From positions 1 to 36,439 of the forward strand of contig CAZRZN010000015.1 of assembly GCA_964604565.1 (NCBI GenBank): 36,439 nucleotides of DNA, given 5' to 3'. Positions 7,708-15,616 of the stretch are shown piece after piece (the first letter of the stretch is position 1; every line of letters starts with the position of its first letter). Source of the stretch: CAZRZN01 sp964604565 (GTDB taxonomy: Bacteria; Pseudomonadota; Alphaproteobacteria; Rhodobacterales; Rhodobacteraceae). The position numbers were made by a program, and so were the translations under genes. The notes beneath the pieces were generated by a model that saw only the letters and a list, made by a program, of their open reading frames with translations, did not search any database and was not told the DNA's origin.

Positions 7708-8901
7708 ATGACGATTGACGACAAGTCCCTGCGGGGCAAGAGCACCAATCTGGTGCATGGCGGCACCAAACGCAGCGCCTGGGGCGAAGTCAGCGAGGCA
7801 ATCTTTCTCACGCAGGGCTTCGTCTACGATACCGCCCAAGCGGCGGAGGCGCGGTTCCTGAAAGCGGGCAAGGATGAATTCATCTATGCGCGTTATGGCA
7901 ACCCGACCGTTGCGATGTTCGAGGAACGCATGGCCTTGCTCGAAGGGGCGGAGGATGGGTTCGCTTGTGCCTCTGGCATGGCGGCAGTCACTGGCGCGCT
8001 CAGTTCGATGTTGCGGGCGGGCGACCACGTGGTTTCGGCGCGGGCGCTTTTCGGCTCCTGCCTTTACGTTCTGGAGGAGGTTCTGACCCGCTTCGGGGTC
8101 GAGGTCACCTTTGTCGACGGTGCCGATCTGGCGCAGTGGCAGGCGGCGCTGCGTTCCGATACCAAGGCGGTCTTCTTCGAGAGCATGTCGAACCCGACAC
8201 TGGAATTGGTGGACATCGAAGGCGTGGCGCGTCTGGCGCATGACGTCGGCGCGACCGTCATCGTGGACAACGTGTTTTCGACCCCCGTCTATTCCAAGGC
8301 GATCCAGCAAGGCGCTGACGTGGTTGTCTATTCCACGACGAAACACGTGGACGGGCAGGGCCGTTGCCTTGGCGGTGTGATCCTCGGCACCCGAGAGCAT
8401 ATCCGCGGCGTGGTCGAACCCTATATGAAGCATACCGGTGGCTCCATGAGCCCGTTCAATGCCTGGGTGATGCTGAAGGGACTGGAAACTGTCGGCCTCC
8501 GGGTGCGCGCCCAGACGGAGGGCGCCGTGGCGCTTGCGCAGGCATTGGCGGATCATCCCAAGGTCGCGCAGATGATCTACCCGGGTCATGTCAGCCACCC
8601 GCAACATGCCCTGTCGCAGAGGCAACTGGGGGCGGGGGGAACTCTGCTCTCTTTCGATATCTCGGGCGGCAAGGAGGCTGCTTTTCGCTTTCTCAATGCG
8701 CTCCGGATCGTCATCATCTCGAACAATCTGGGGGATGCGAAATCCATCGCGACACATCCCGCCACGACAACGCATCAGCGCCTCAGCCCCGAACTGCGCG
8801 CATCCCTCGGGATTGGGGATGGTTTGGTCCGCCTGTCAGTCGGGATCGAAGATCCGAAGGATCTTGTGCAGGATGTGCTGGGGGCGCTGGAGGCCGTCTG
8901 A
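7708..8901 (+). CDS. metZ: O-succinylhomoserine sulfhydrylase
   Basis: A 397-residue cytosolic PLP enzyme of the Cys/Met-metabolism (cystathionine gamma-synthase) family. The expected lysine that binds PLP is K212 in YSTTKHVDGQGR, after the VDNVFSTP strand (186-193). YARYGNPT (60-67), which contacts the neighbouring subunit's cofactor, and the glycine/serine-rich CASGMAAV (88-95) are both present. Full length agrees with MetZ. It makes homocysteine directly from O-succinylhomoserine and sulfide, in the methionine pathway. The SAM-II riboswitch in the leader strongly favours MetZ over other family members such as cystathionine gamma-lyase or MetY. The start is the ATG five bases after GGGAGA. 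No terminator was seen behind it. Confidence 0.93.
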   Translation: MTIDDKSLRGKSTNLVHGGTKRSAWGEVSEAIFLTQGFVYDTAQAAEARFLKAGKDEFIYARYGNPTVAMFEERMALLEGAEDGFACASGMAAVTGALSSMLRAGDHVVSARALFGSCLYVLEEVLTRFGVEVTFVDGADLAQWQAALRSDTKAVFFESMSNPTLELVDIEGVARLAHDVGATVIVDNVFSTPVYSKAIQQGADVVVYSTTKHVDGQGRCLGGVILGTREHIRGVVEPYMKHTGGSMSPFNAWVMLKGLETVGLRVRAQTEGAVALAQALADHPKVAQMIYPGHVSHPQHALSQRQLGAGGTLLSFDISGGKEAAFRFLNALRIVIISNNLGDAKSIATHPATTTHQRLSPELRASLGIGDGLVRLSVGIEDPKDLVQDVLGALEAV

Positions 8902-9112
8902 CGCCTGCGGCGTATGCGTTACCCGCAGGGACTTTTCGCCTTCTGCGATGGACGCTGACAGGCCGCGCTCCGCGTCGATCCCTTTTTGCACGTCTTGCTG
9001 GGCTTTTTCGATCCGAAGCATGTTCTGTGACGTAACACTTACATAGATTGGAATTGTGGCGAACGGTTCCTAGGTTAATCGTCATAGAGACGCGCAAAAG
9101 GGTTGCACCCAG

Positions 9113-10213
9113 ATGAACATCTACACACCGGAGATTGATCGGAAACCCAGCGAGGAAGAAGCCGCCGAGGCTCTGGCGCTTCTGCGGCGCTGGGCGTCCA
9201 AGGCGCATGACGCGGAGATCGACGCGCTCGACCCCGTGATTGCACGGCTGACACCGGACGCCGCGCCGGAGGGATACCCGGTATTTTCGCGCAACTACCC
9301 GGAAGCCTTCGGCGTGGACGGCGCCTACAAGGCGTCCCTGCCGGACCTTCAGAATGGTCCGTCCTCCCTGATCCGCGGTGCGAACCGCGCGATCCAGCAT
9401 GTCGGTATCTCTAATTTCCGCCTTCCTATTCAGTATCATACCCGAGACAATGGGGATCTGCGTCTGGAAACAAGCGTGACTGGAACGGTCAGCCTTGATG
9501 CCGACAAGAAGGGCATCAACATGAGCCGCATCATGCGGTCCTTCTACACCCATGCGGACAAGACCTTCAGCTTTGGCGTCGTCGAAGCCGCTTTGGACGA
9601 CTACAAATCCGATCTCGAAAGCTTTGACGCGCGGATCAACATGCGCTTTTCCTTTCCGATGAAGGTTGAAAGCCTGCGGTCGGGCCTGTCCGGCTACCAG
9701 TATTACGACATCGCGCTGGAACTGGTCGAAGTCGATGGCGTGCGCCGCAAGATCATGCATCTCGACTATGTCTACTCGTCGACCTGCCCCTGCTCGCTTG
9801 AACTGTCGGAACATGCGCGCCGCGAGCGTGGGCAGTTGGCCACACCGCATTCGCAGCGGTCCGTTGCGCGGATTTCTGTCGAAGTGAAGCAGGGTGCCTG
9901 CCTCTGGTTTGAGGATATCGTGGACATGTGCCGCACCGCCGTCCCGACGGAAACGCAGGTCATGGTCAAGCGCGAGGACGAACAGGCGTTTGCCGAACTC
10001 AACGCCGCCAATCCGATTTTTGTCGAGGACGCGGCGCGGCTTTTTGCAGAACAGATGCAGGCGGATCCCCGGGTTGGCGATTTCCGAGTGGTCGCCAGCC
10101 ATCAGGAAAGCCTGCACAGCCATGATGCGGTTTCGGTCCTGACAGAGGGCGATCTCTTTGCGGCGCAGAGCCTCGATCCGAAACTCTTCTCGACCCTGTT
10201 CCACGTCGGTTGA
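9113..10213 (+). CDS. folE2: GTP cyclohydrolase FolE2 (type IB)
   Basis: A 366-residue enzyme converting GTP to 7,8-dihydroneopterin triphosphate, the first step of tetrahydrofolate (and queuosine-type) synthesis. The family signature is visible around the metal site: YSSTCPCSLELSEHAR (near residues 222-237), then a TPHSQRSVARISVE segment. The N-terminal YPEAFGVDGAYKASL and GISNFRLPI stretches also match FolE2. FolE2 is the metal-flexible alternative to zinc-dependent FolE and in some bacteria is controlled by Zur. I looked upstream for a Zur-like palindrome and saw none that convinced me. The start is the ATG ten bases after AAAGGG. The preceding 211-bp gap after metZ holds no supportable gene. 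Confidence 0.95.
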   Translation: MNIYTPEIDRKPSEEEAAEALALLRRWASKAHDAEIDALDPVIARLTPDAAPEGYPVFSRNYPEAFGVDGAYKASLPDLQNGPSSLIRGANRAIQHVGISNFRLPIQYHTRDNGDLRLETSVTGTVSLDADKKGINMSRIMRSFYTHADKTFSFGVVEAALDDYKSDLESFDARINMRFSFPMKVESLRSGLSGYQYYDIALELVEVDGVRRKIMHLDYVYSSTCPCSLELSEHARRERGQLATPHSQRSVARISVEVKQGACLWFEDIVDMCRTAVPTETQVMVKREDEQAFAELNAANPIFVEDAARLFAEQMQADPRVGDFRVVASHQESLHSHDAVSVLTEGDLFAAQSLDPKLFSTLFHVG

Positions 10214-10216
10214 CGC

Positions 10217-10247
10217 AAAGGGCGCCATCGGTTTCGGTGGCGCCTTT
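10217..10247 (+). terminator. intrinsic terminator after folE2
   Basis: GGCGCCATCG (10221-10230) pairs with CGGTGGCGCC (10235-10244), including one G-T pair, with a four-base loop GTTT. A-runs before and T-runs after (AAAG/CTTT) extend it, so it could also work in the other direction. Confidence 0.8.
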
Positions 10248-10705
10248 CACGACAGCATCGGCGCCCCGCGCAACTTCGGGCGCATCGTTCCTTGTCGCAT
10301 GCCCCTCTTTTGATGACTGATGCGATCGCGGATTGGACAGAGGCGCAAGAAGCGGCCTGCATCGTTTTCACCGCCCGTCACGGTGGATTATCAGCGGGTG
10401 CCTGCGTCAGGAGGCCCTGCCGTCCCCTAACTGACGGGCATGAGCAGGGTCCGGACCCCGCCCAGCCACGGGCGCGCGCAATTGCGTTGGATCATGACGT
10501 TGCCAAGCCGCCCAAGGTGCGAAAAGGTCAGCTCAGGAACGATCCACCAGAAGATCCCTTGCGCCGAAGTCCTAGTATTTCCTGCTGTCAGCCAGCCCCG
10601 GACCGGCCAAGGCATGGCGACCCGCAGGCTTCATGCCTGCGGATTGAGACGTGCGCGCTGTGGGGCGCTTGACACTTCCTGTCCGGCCCGCCAACGCTCT
10701 GCGGC
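10248..10705. other. 458-bp interval without a confident gene
   Basis: No gene here can be supported well. A 62-codon frame on the minus strand (10427-10615) has tryptophan-rich, coding-like content (…GIFWWIVPELTF… to …GGVRTLLMPVS) and GC-rich third positions, but no ribosome site or recognised family. It may be a small gene or a remnant. An 8-bp perfect hairpin (CCGCAGGC 10622-10629 with GCCTGCGG 10635-10642) has no T tract. A consensus -35 (TTGACA, 10669-10674) lies near the trkH start. Confidence 0.5.
10669..10698 (+). promoter_or_regulatory. possible trkH promoter placing the start of transcription at or next to the ATG
   Basis: A perfect TTGACA -35 (10669-10674) is centred 34-35 bases before the trkH ATG. 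The best -10 after an 18-base spacer is AACGCT (10693-10698), which is poor. No ribosome-binding site precedes the ATG. Together these suggest a leaderless or nearly leaderless message. Confidence 0.35.
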
Positions 10706-12154
10706 ATGTTCGATATCCGCCCCGTCGCTTATGTCATTGGCCTGCTGGTCGCCTGTCTGGGCGGAACCATGTTGCTGCCGATGCTGATCGACCTTGCAGA
10801 GGGGCGGGGCGAATGGCCGGTGTTCCTTGAAAGCGCTGTGATCACGGTTCTGATCGGAGGATTGACCGCCCTTTCCTGCGCAAATGCGGTCAAGGAGGGG
10901 CTCACGCTTCAGCAGACGTTCTTGTTGACCACGGGTGTCTGGGTGGCGCTGCCGGTCTTCGGCGCTCTGCCCTTCATGCTGGGCGCGACCGGGGCCAGCT
11001 ATACAGACGCGTTCTTTGAGGCGATGTCGGGCCTGACCACCACCGGTTCCACGGTTCTGACCGGATTGGACGATCTGCCCAAGGGTCTTTTGCTGTGGCG
11101 TGGATTGCTTCAGTGGTTGGGCGGAGTGGGGATCATTGTCGTCGCCATGGTCTTTCTGCCCGAACTGCGGGTTGGCGGGATGCAGATCTTCCGCTCGGAA
11201 GCCTTTGACACCATGGGCAAGATCCTGCCGCGCGCGACGCAGATTTCCTCGTCGATCTCGTCGATCTACATTTCCCTCACGCTGATGTGCGCCGTTGGCT
11301 ATCTGCTCTGCGGCATGAACGCCTTTGACGCGACGGTGCATGCGATGACCACCGTCTCCACCGGGGGCTTCGCGAATTACGATGCGTCTTTTGGAACCTT
11401 TTCCGGCCCGGCAGAGTATGTCGCCGCCGTCTTCATGATCCTCGCGGCGCTGCCGTTTGTGCGTTACGTTCAGATGATGGGCGGCAGCCGCTTCGTGCTG
11501 TTCCGCGACAGCCAGGTGATCACCTTCGTCGCGATCATCGCCGTTCTGGTCACGGTCACGGCCTTCACATTGCTGTCGATCTTTCCGCATCACCCGGAAC
11601 AGGCGCTACGGGAGGCGCTGTTCAACATCACTTCGATCATCTCGGGAACCGGGTATTCCAGCGTCAACTACATGACCTGGGGGCCCTTCCTGATCGCCAT
11701 GTTCTTTTTCATCGGGCTGATCGGCGGCTGTGCCGGGTCGACCGCCTGTTCGGTCAAGATCTTCCGCTACCAGCTGCTGTTCGCTTCGATCAAGGTCCAG
11801 ATGCGCCGCATCCGCGCGCCGCACGGGGTCTTTGTCCCGCGCTATCAGGGGCGCCCGGTGGGTCCGGATGTCATGAGTTCCGTCATCAGCTTTTTTGGCT
11901 TTTTCATCGTTTCCATGGGTGTGTTGTCGGTCGCGCTCAGCTTGACGGGCCTCGATTTCATCACCTCCGTCTCGGGCGCGGCGACAGCCTTGGCGAATAT
12001 CGGTCCCGGCCTTGGCGATCAGATCGGACCCGCAGGAAGCTTCGCTGACCTCAGTGACACCGCGAAATGGATCCTGAGCTTTGCCATGCTGTTGGGCCGG
12101 CTGGAACTTCTTGCCGTGCTGACCCTCTTCACCTTCCGGTTTTGGCGGGGCTGA
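10706..12154 (+). CDS. trkH: TrkH-family potassium uptake protein
   Basis: A 482-residue inner-membrane K+ translocating subunit. The four pore-loop repeats of the TrkH/KtrB fold are visible with their filter glycines: SGLTTTGST (about 108-116), TTVSTGGF (about 214-221), SIISGTGYSS (about 312-321) and ALANIGPGLG (about 428-437). The fold of 8-10 hydrophobic segments and the total length fit TrkH. It needs the cytosolic NAD-binding TrkA partner, which is not encoded in this window. The N-terminus (MFDIRPVAYVIGLLVACLGG) is the usual TrkH start, so this ATG is well supported despite having no visible Shine-Dalgarno. It is convergent with the downstream histidine kinase. Confidence 0.94.
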   Translation: MFDIRPVAYVIGLLVACLGGTMLLPMLIDLAEGRGEWPVFLESAVITVLIGGLTALSCANAVKEGLTLQQTFLLTTGVWVALPVFGALPFMLGATGASYTDAFFEAMSGLTTTGSTVLTGLDDLPKGLLLWRGLLQWLGGVGIIVVAMVFLPELRVGGMQIFRSEAFDTMGKILPRATQISSSISSIYISLTLMCAVGYLLCGMNAFDATVHAMTTVSTGGFANYDASFGTFSGPAEYVAAVFMILAALPFVRYVQMMGGSRFVLFRDSQVITFVAIIAVLVTVTAFTLLSIFPHHPEQALREALFNITSIISGTGYSSVNYMTWGPFLIAMFFFIGLIGGCAGSTACSVKIFRYQLLFASIKVQMRRIRAPHGVFVPRYQGRPVGPDVMSSVISFFGFFIVSMGVLSVALSLTGLDFITSVSGAATALANIGPGLGDQIGPAGSFADLSDTAKWILSFAMLLGRLELLAVLTLFTFRFWRG

Positions 12155-12281
12155 CAAAAGCGCGCGCGCGCGAGCGCATGGGCGTTGAGAACGGTGCGAA
12201 AGGCGCTGTTGGATTGACCAACAACCTACTTGGCGAGGCCCGCATTGCGCCGGCACGTCGCCGCCCGGATGGCGGATCCAT

Positions 12282-13817
12282 TCAGGTGGTCAAAAGCGCA
12301 TGGATTCGCTGTGCCAGTTCCGCGTGATGATAGGGTTTGTGCAGGATCTCATCATGTCTGGCAAAGGTGGCATCGCGCGACAGAACATCCGACGTATAGC
12401 CCGAGGTCAGCAGAACCTTGATGGATGGAAATTCGTTCGTCAGCCGATCCCGGAGGTCGTATCCGTTGAGGGTTCCCGGCATCACCAGATCGGAAAAGAC
12501 CACGTCGACGGGTTCCCCCGACGTCAGCAGGGCATAGGCATCGTCCCCGTTTTCCGCCTCACGCGTCCGGTAGCCGATTTCGCGCAGGCGCGCGACGGCG
12601 AAACCACGCACAAGGGGATTGTCCTCGACCACCAGCACGGTTTCACCGGCCCCTCGGGGAATCTCCGCATCGGTCGATGCCCTGTCCTTGCGCAGCGGCA
12701 GGTCGCTGTCTTCCGCGAACGGGAAATAAAGGCTGAAGGTGGTGCCATGCCCCGGCTCGCTGTAAACCGAGACATGTCCGCCGGACTGGCGCACGAAACC
12801 GTAGACCATCGAAAGACCCAACCCCGTGCCACCGCTTTCGGATTTCGTGGTGTAGAAGGGCTCAAAGGCGTGCAACTGGGTTTCGGGGGACATGCCTTCG
12901 CCGGTGTCGCTGACACTGAGACGCACGTAGTCGCCCTTGGCCACGGAGTTTTCCTGCGCCATGTAATCGTCGTCGATGCTGACGTTCTCCACGGCGATCA
13001 GCAATGACCCCTTTTCCCCCATTGCGTCGCGCGCATTGAGGGCCAGATTGGTCAGTGCCGATTGCAGTTGTGACGGGTCGATCAGCACCTTGTGCAGGTC
13101 GGGCGCGAAATAGGTGCGTATCGCGTAGGACGCGCCGATCGTGCGTTTCAACATGGCAAAGGTTTCTTGGCAGAGCTCTCCCAGATCCGCGATTTTCGGG
13201 TTGAGATGGCCTTGCCGGGCGAACAGCATCAACCGCCGGACCAGATCGCTGCCGAGTTCTGCGGAGTCCAGCGCGCTGCGCACCAGTGCCTGATGTTTTT
13301 CATCGCCGCCACGCATCTCGAGGAGTTCGAGATTGCCGATGACGACGGTCAGAAGATTGTTGAAATCATGCGCGATGCCGCCCGTCATCTGGCCGATGGC
13401 ATCCAGCCGCTGAGAGCGTTCCAACGCCTTGAGCGTCGCCCTGCGGCGGGTCAGGTCGTGCAGGATCGCGATGAAATAGATCGTGCCTTCGATCTCTGTG
13501 CGGCCGATCGACAGATGCAGCGGAAAGAGGGTCCCATCCCTGCGCCGCCCTTCCACATCGCGCCCCTTGCCGATGATCCGCGTCTCGCCGGTTTCCAGAT
13601 GCCGGGACATGAAACCGGCATGCTCGCGGGCCATGCTCTCCGGCATCAGCATGTCGACGGGCGCCCCGTCCAAATCGGACGCGTCATAGTCGAACAGGTG
13701 GCAGGCCGCGGGATTGCTGCGCAGGATCACTCCCTCTGCGTCGGATATGATGACCGCGTCGGCGCAGGCCTCCAGCAGGGCACGAAACAATGCGACTTCC
13801 TTTTTGACCGTGTCCAT
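12282..13817 (-). CDS. PAS-domain hybrid histidine kinase with C-terminal receiver
   Basis: About 511 residues from the proposed ATG (MDTVKKEVALFRALLEAC). A PAS domain spans roughly residues 8-125 (ACADAVIISDAEGVILRSNP; ILHDLTRRR at its end). HisKA follows with the phospho-acceptor H150 in GGIAHDFNNLL. The HATPase domain has N (NLALNARDAM), G1 (VSDTGEGM) and G2 (GGTGLGLS) boxes. A receiver domain ends the protein, with acceptor D443 in VVFSDLVMPG and the conserved lysine in LHKPY. There are no membrane segments, so it is cytosolic. The architecture resembles FixL-like or blue-light-kinase-like hybrids, but no haem or flavin ligand was identified. The frame continues upstream (a TTG at 13883 is an alternative), but that would overlap the FNR-type box. 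The output partner is unknown; an orphan OmpR-type regulator lies about 7 kb away. Confidence 0.88.
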   Translation of the reverse strand: MDTVKKEVALFRALLEACADAVIISDAEGVILRSNPAACHLFDYDASDLDGAPVDMLMPESMAREHAGFMSRHLETGETRIIGKGRDVEGRRRDGTLFPLHLSIGRTEIEGTIYFIAILHDLTRRRATLKALERSQRLDAIGQMTGGIAHDFNNLLTVVIGNLELLEMRGGDEKHQALVRSALDSAELGSDLVRRLMLFARQGHLNPKIADLGELCQETFAMLKRTIGASYAIRTYFAPDLHKVLIDPSQLQSALTNLALNARDAMGEKGSLLIAVENVSIDDDYMAQENSVAKGDYVRLSVSDTGEGMSPETQLHAFEPFYTTKSESGGTGLGLSMVYGFVRQSGGHVSVYSEPGHGTTFSLYFPFAEDSDLPLRKDRASTDAEIPRGAGETVLVVEDNPLVRGFAVARLREIGYRTREAENGDDAYALLTSGEPVDVVFSDLVMPGTLNGYDLRDRLTNEFPSIKVLLTSGYTSDVLSRDATFARHDEILHKPYHHAELAQRIHALLTT

Positions 13818-13869
13818 GTCCCGCCAGATCTCGTTCAAGGTCGCAACGGGTCGGTCATCGTTCAGGAAA

Positions 13870-13883
13870 TTGATGTTCGTCAA
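13870..13883. promoter_or_regulatory. FNR/FixK-type box between the hybrid kinase and host-attachment genes
   Basis: TTGAT-GTTC-GTCAA matches TTGAY-N4-RTCAA fully. Its centre is 64 bases before the host-attachment ATG. At class II spacing (-41.5) the -10 would fall at 13905-13910, where AATGAT matches TATAAT at 4/6. It could also act on the divergent kinase gene. Confidence 0.6.
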
Positions 13884-13939
13884 TCGCCGCGCGGCCGCCT
13901 GTGCAATGATTTCGTCATTTGCCGCACAGGAGCATCCCC

Positions 13940-14377
13940 ATGAAACCGATTGTAACCTGGGCGCTGATTGCCGACACCCGCTCGGCGAAGGTGATCGAGA
14001 ATCGCGGCCCCGGCAAGGGCCTGCAACCCGTGACCGCCAATGTCTGGGAGGCCGCTGCCGCGCGGCCATACTCGTCGGAGGCCGGGATTGGCCACAGTAT
14101 TGCCGGGCCGGGACGCACGGCCGTCGATCAGGGCGATCCACAGGAGAATGCCAATGTCCAGTTTGCACGCAACATCGTCAGGGCTCTTGGTCTGGCACAT
14201 GAGGACAAATCGTTTGATCGACTGATCCTTGTTGCCGGGCCGCATATGCTGGGCCTGCTGCGCAAGGCGATGAGCGACAGCCTGAACGAGGTGGTGGTGG
14301 CCGAACTCGCCAAGGATCTGACCGATGTGCCCCTGAAAGACCTTGAACGGCACCTCGGCGAGGCGATCGCCGTTTGA
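13940..14377 (+). CDS. host attachment family protein
   Basis: A 145-residue protein starting at the ATG eight bases after AGGAG (13928-13932). An in-frame ATG 21 bases upstream has no such site. The N-terminal WALIADTRSAKVIENRG, the central FARNIVRALGLAHEDKSFDRLILVAGPHMLGLLRKAM and the C-terminal ELAKDLTDVPLKDLERHL are the conserved blocks of the 'protein required for attachment to host cells' family (PF10116). That family is named after an Agrobacterium gene and is distantly related to release-factor-like folds. There is no signal peptide, so the protein is predicted cytosolic, at odds with a direct adhesion role. The true biochemical function is unknown. The upstream FNR-type box suggests low-oxygen induction. 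Confidence 0.85.
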   Translation: MKPIVTWALIADTRSAKVIENRGPGKGLQPVTANVWEAAAARPYSSEAGIGHSIAGPGRTAVDQGDPQENANVQFARNIVRALGLAHEDKSFDRLILVAGPHMLGLLRKAMSDSLNEVVVAELAKDLTDVPLKDLERHLGEAIAV

Positions 14378-14476
14378 GGTGTCTCTGGCCGACATTTTGC
14401 GGGCACATACCCTGTCCGACAATCAGTCCCCGACAGGCCGGGAAGATCGGCCAATGCGCCGGACTGACTGGGAGGA

Positions 14477-14890
14477 TCAGGGAATCTGACCTGTCGGCGG
14501 CGGATCCTGAAGGGTTTCCAGATAGGTTACCAGCGCGATCAGCTTGACCGGGGTCGGGGCGGGCCGGCCATTGCCGCTGTCGAAGTCGACAAGCTCGCCC
14601 TCCAGAAAGTCACCGAAGACCGGCATGCCCTCGCGGGGAAGCGCCCGGCGATTGTAGCCATCGATGATCGACATGACCTCCAGCATGGGCCAGAGTCCGT
14701 CGCGCCGCGCGGCAATCTTCGTCAGATCGGCGGGCGGTCTGGCCTGATCGCGGGCCGCGGGGCCATTGCCGCGCCCGCTGGGGCCATGACAGGACGCACA
14801 GGTGTCCTCGTAAATCCGGCGCCCCTCGGACGGTGTGTCCGGTGCACAGGCCATGACCAGGAATGGCATCGCAAGGAGAAGGCGTTTCAT
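14477..14890 (-). CDS. monohaem cytochrome c lipoprotein
   Basis: A 137-residue exported protein. The N-terminus MKRLLLAMPFLVMAC is a lipoprotein signal peptide ending in a lipobox (LVMAC), so the mature protein is likely anchored by its lipidated cysteine. A single haem-binding CASCHG follows near residue 32, after a YEDTCASCHGPSGRGNGPAA context typical of small class I cytochromes c. The methionine in EGMPVFGD is the probable distal axial ligand. The last part (VKLIALVTYLETLQ) is the usual C-terminal helix. It probably passes electrons in the periplasm; partner unknown. An upstream in-frame start 45 bases earlier would put charged residues before the signal peptide and is less likely. A perfect FNR box lies 71 bases upstream. 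Confidence 0.88.
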   Translation of the reverse strand: MKRLLLAMPFLVMACAPDTPSEGRRIYEDTCASCHGPSGRGNGPAARDQARPPADLTKIAARRDGLWPMLEVMSIIDGYNRRALPREGMPVFGDFLEGELVDFDSGNGRPAPTPVKLIALVTYLETLQDPPPTGQIP

Positions 14891-14960
14891 TTGGCAGGCT
14901 CGTGTTTCAGGGTCACGTTTCAGGATTGGCCCCAATCTGCCGGATCAGGGGGTATCCGCC

Positions 14961-14974
14961 TTGATCCGTATCAA
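14961..14974 (-). promoter_or_regulatory. perfect FNR box upstream of the cytochrome c gene
   Basis: TTGAT-CCGT-ATCAA is a perfect match to the FNR/FnrL palindrome. Its centre is about 77 bases before the cytochrome ATG, so class II activation would start transcription near 14926. The -10 at the matching distance is weak (AGATTG/CAGATT). It is palindromic, so it may also influence the + strand. Confidence 0.75.
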
Positions 14975-15127
14975 TCCCCCCACCTGCGTTCCAAAGCACC
15001 CTGGAGGGGCAGGCGGCCCTGCCGTCCCCGCGATCCCGTCGCGCGACGGCGCGACACCATGGCGCGCGGGACGGTGACAGATCTCCAACCATGGCCTCGG
15101 CAGCCTTGCTGAAATCGGCGGCCCGCG

Positions 15128-15141
15128 CTGATATTTGTCAA
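15128..15141 (+). promoter_or_regulatory. imperfect FNR-type box before the small phage-ABA-like gene
   Basis: CTGAT-ATTT-GTCAA differs from TTGAY-N4-RTCAA only at the first base. It is 86-99 bases before the downstream ATG. No convincing -10 was found, so this is a weak call, supported mainly by the better boxes nearby. Confidence 0.35.
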
Positions 15142-15226
15142 TCCCGGCGCGGCCCCCTCTGCCAGACTGTCCACGGTCCCGGAGACGGGGCTGACCCATG
15201 TGTTCCGACAGACGGAAAGAGCGATC

Positions 15227-15616
15227 ATGCAACTGGATGATGACGAAATCGCCCTGCTGTTGAGCAGGCTGGAGACACATAACGATCTGAGCGTCGCCGA
15301 ATTGGACGGCGTGCATCATGCGCTGGCGTTTCTTCTGGGTGACCGGATGGACGGCAAGCGCAGCGCGCCGCAACATCTGAACGATGCCGAAGATGTTCTG
15401 CATATCGCCAACACGGCCTACCCTGATTGGGTCATCAATATCCACGGGCGTGCCGATGACCGGGACGGCCATTGGCGTTGCTCGCTGCGCAAGGGCGACA
15501 CATTCGACAGCGATGCCGTTATCGGTCATGGCCGGTCGCCGGTGCTGGCGCAGGCCATTCTGGCCGCCGTCATCCGGTTGGCCATGACGGGCAGTGCAGC
15601 GACGCCGGCGGACTGA
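15227..15616 (+). CDS. small hypothetical protein, phage ABA-sandwich-like
   Basis: A 129-residue soluble protein starting with MQLDDDEIALLLSRLETH, preceded by GGAAAGAG (15214-15221). An upstream in-frame ATG at 15200 is less well placed. I do not recognise a named family with certainty. The C-terminal half reads DWVINIHG…HWRCSLRKG…IGHGRSPVLAQAILAAVIRLA. This resembles the small 'phage ABA sandwich' proteins, where a strand pair is followed by a GxGxTPAxALxxAxL-type helix; that assignment is a guess from pattern. The N-terminal half is a predicted two-helix segment. No membrane segments, signal peptide or catalytic motif are visible. It sits alone between the cytochrome c and DUF5765 genes with an imperfect FNR box upstream. 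Confidence 0.65.
   Translation: MQLDDDEIALLLSRLETHNDLSVAELDGVHHALAFLLGDRMDGKRSAPQHLNDAEDVLHIANTAYPDWVINIHGRADDRDGHWRCSLRKGDTFDSDAVIGHGRSPVLAQAILAAVIRLAMTGSAATPAD

Noticed and set aside
8836..9021. 61-codon minus-strand frame starting MLRIEKAQQDVQKG in the metZ-folE2 gap
   Set aside because: The first part reads like a plausible helix, but there is no ribosome site, half of it is antisense to metZ, and I recognise no homologue.
9022..9112. possible Zur operator upstream of folE2
   Set aside because: FolE2 is Zur-controlled in some bacteria, but I saw no AT-rich palindrome of the expected type; the short GTGACGTAACAC stretch is not a Zur match.
8783..10228. 481-codon minus-strand open frame opposite folE2
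   Set aside because: Antisense shadow of folE2 and the end of metZ; no ribosome site and no recognisable domain.
12160..12172. alternating CG run after trkH
   Set aside because: A short dinucleotide run is expected by chance in GC-rich DNA; no further structure supports a function.
14945..15529. 194-codon minus-strand frame opposite the small phage-ABA-like gene
   Set aside because: The + strand frame has a ribosome site and more protein-like composition; this one is probably its shadow and crosses the FNR-box region.
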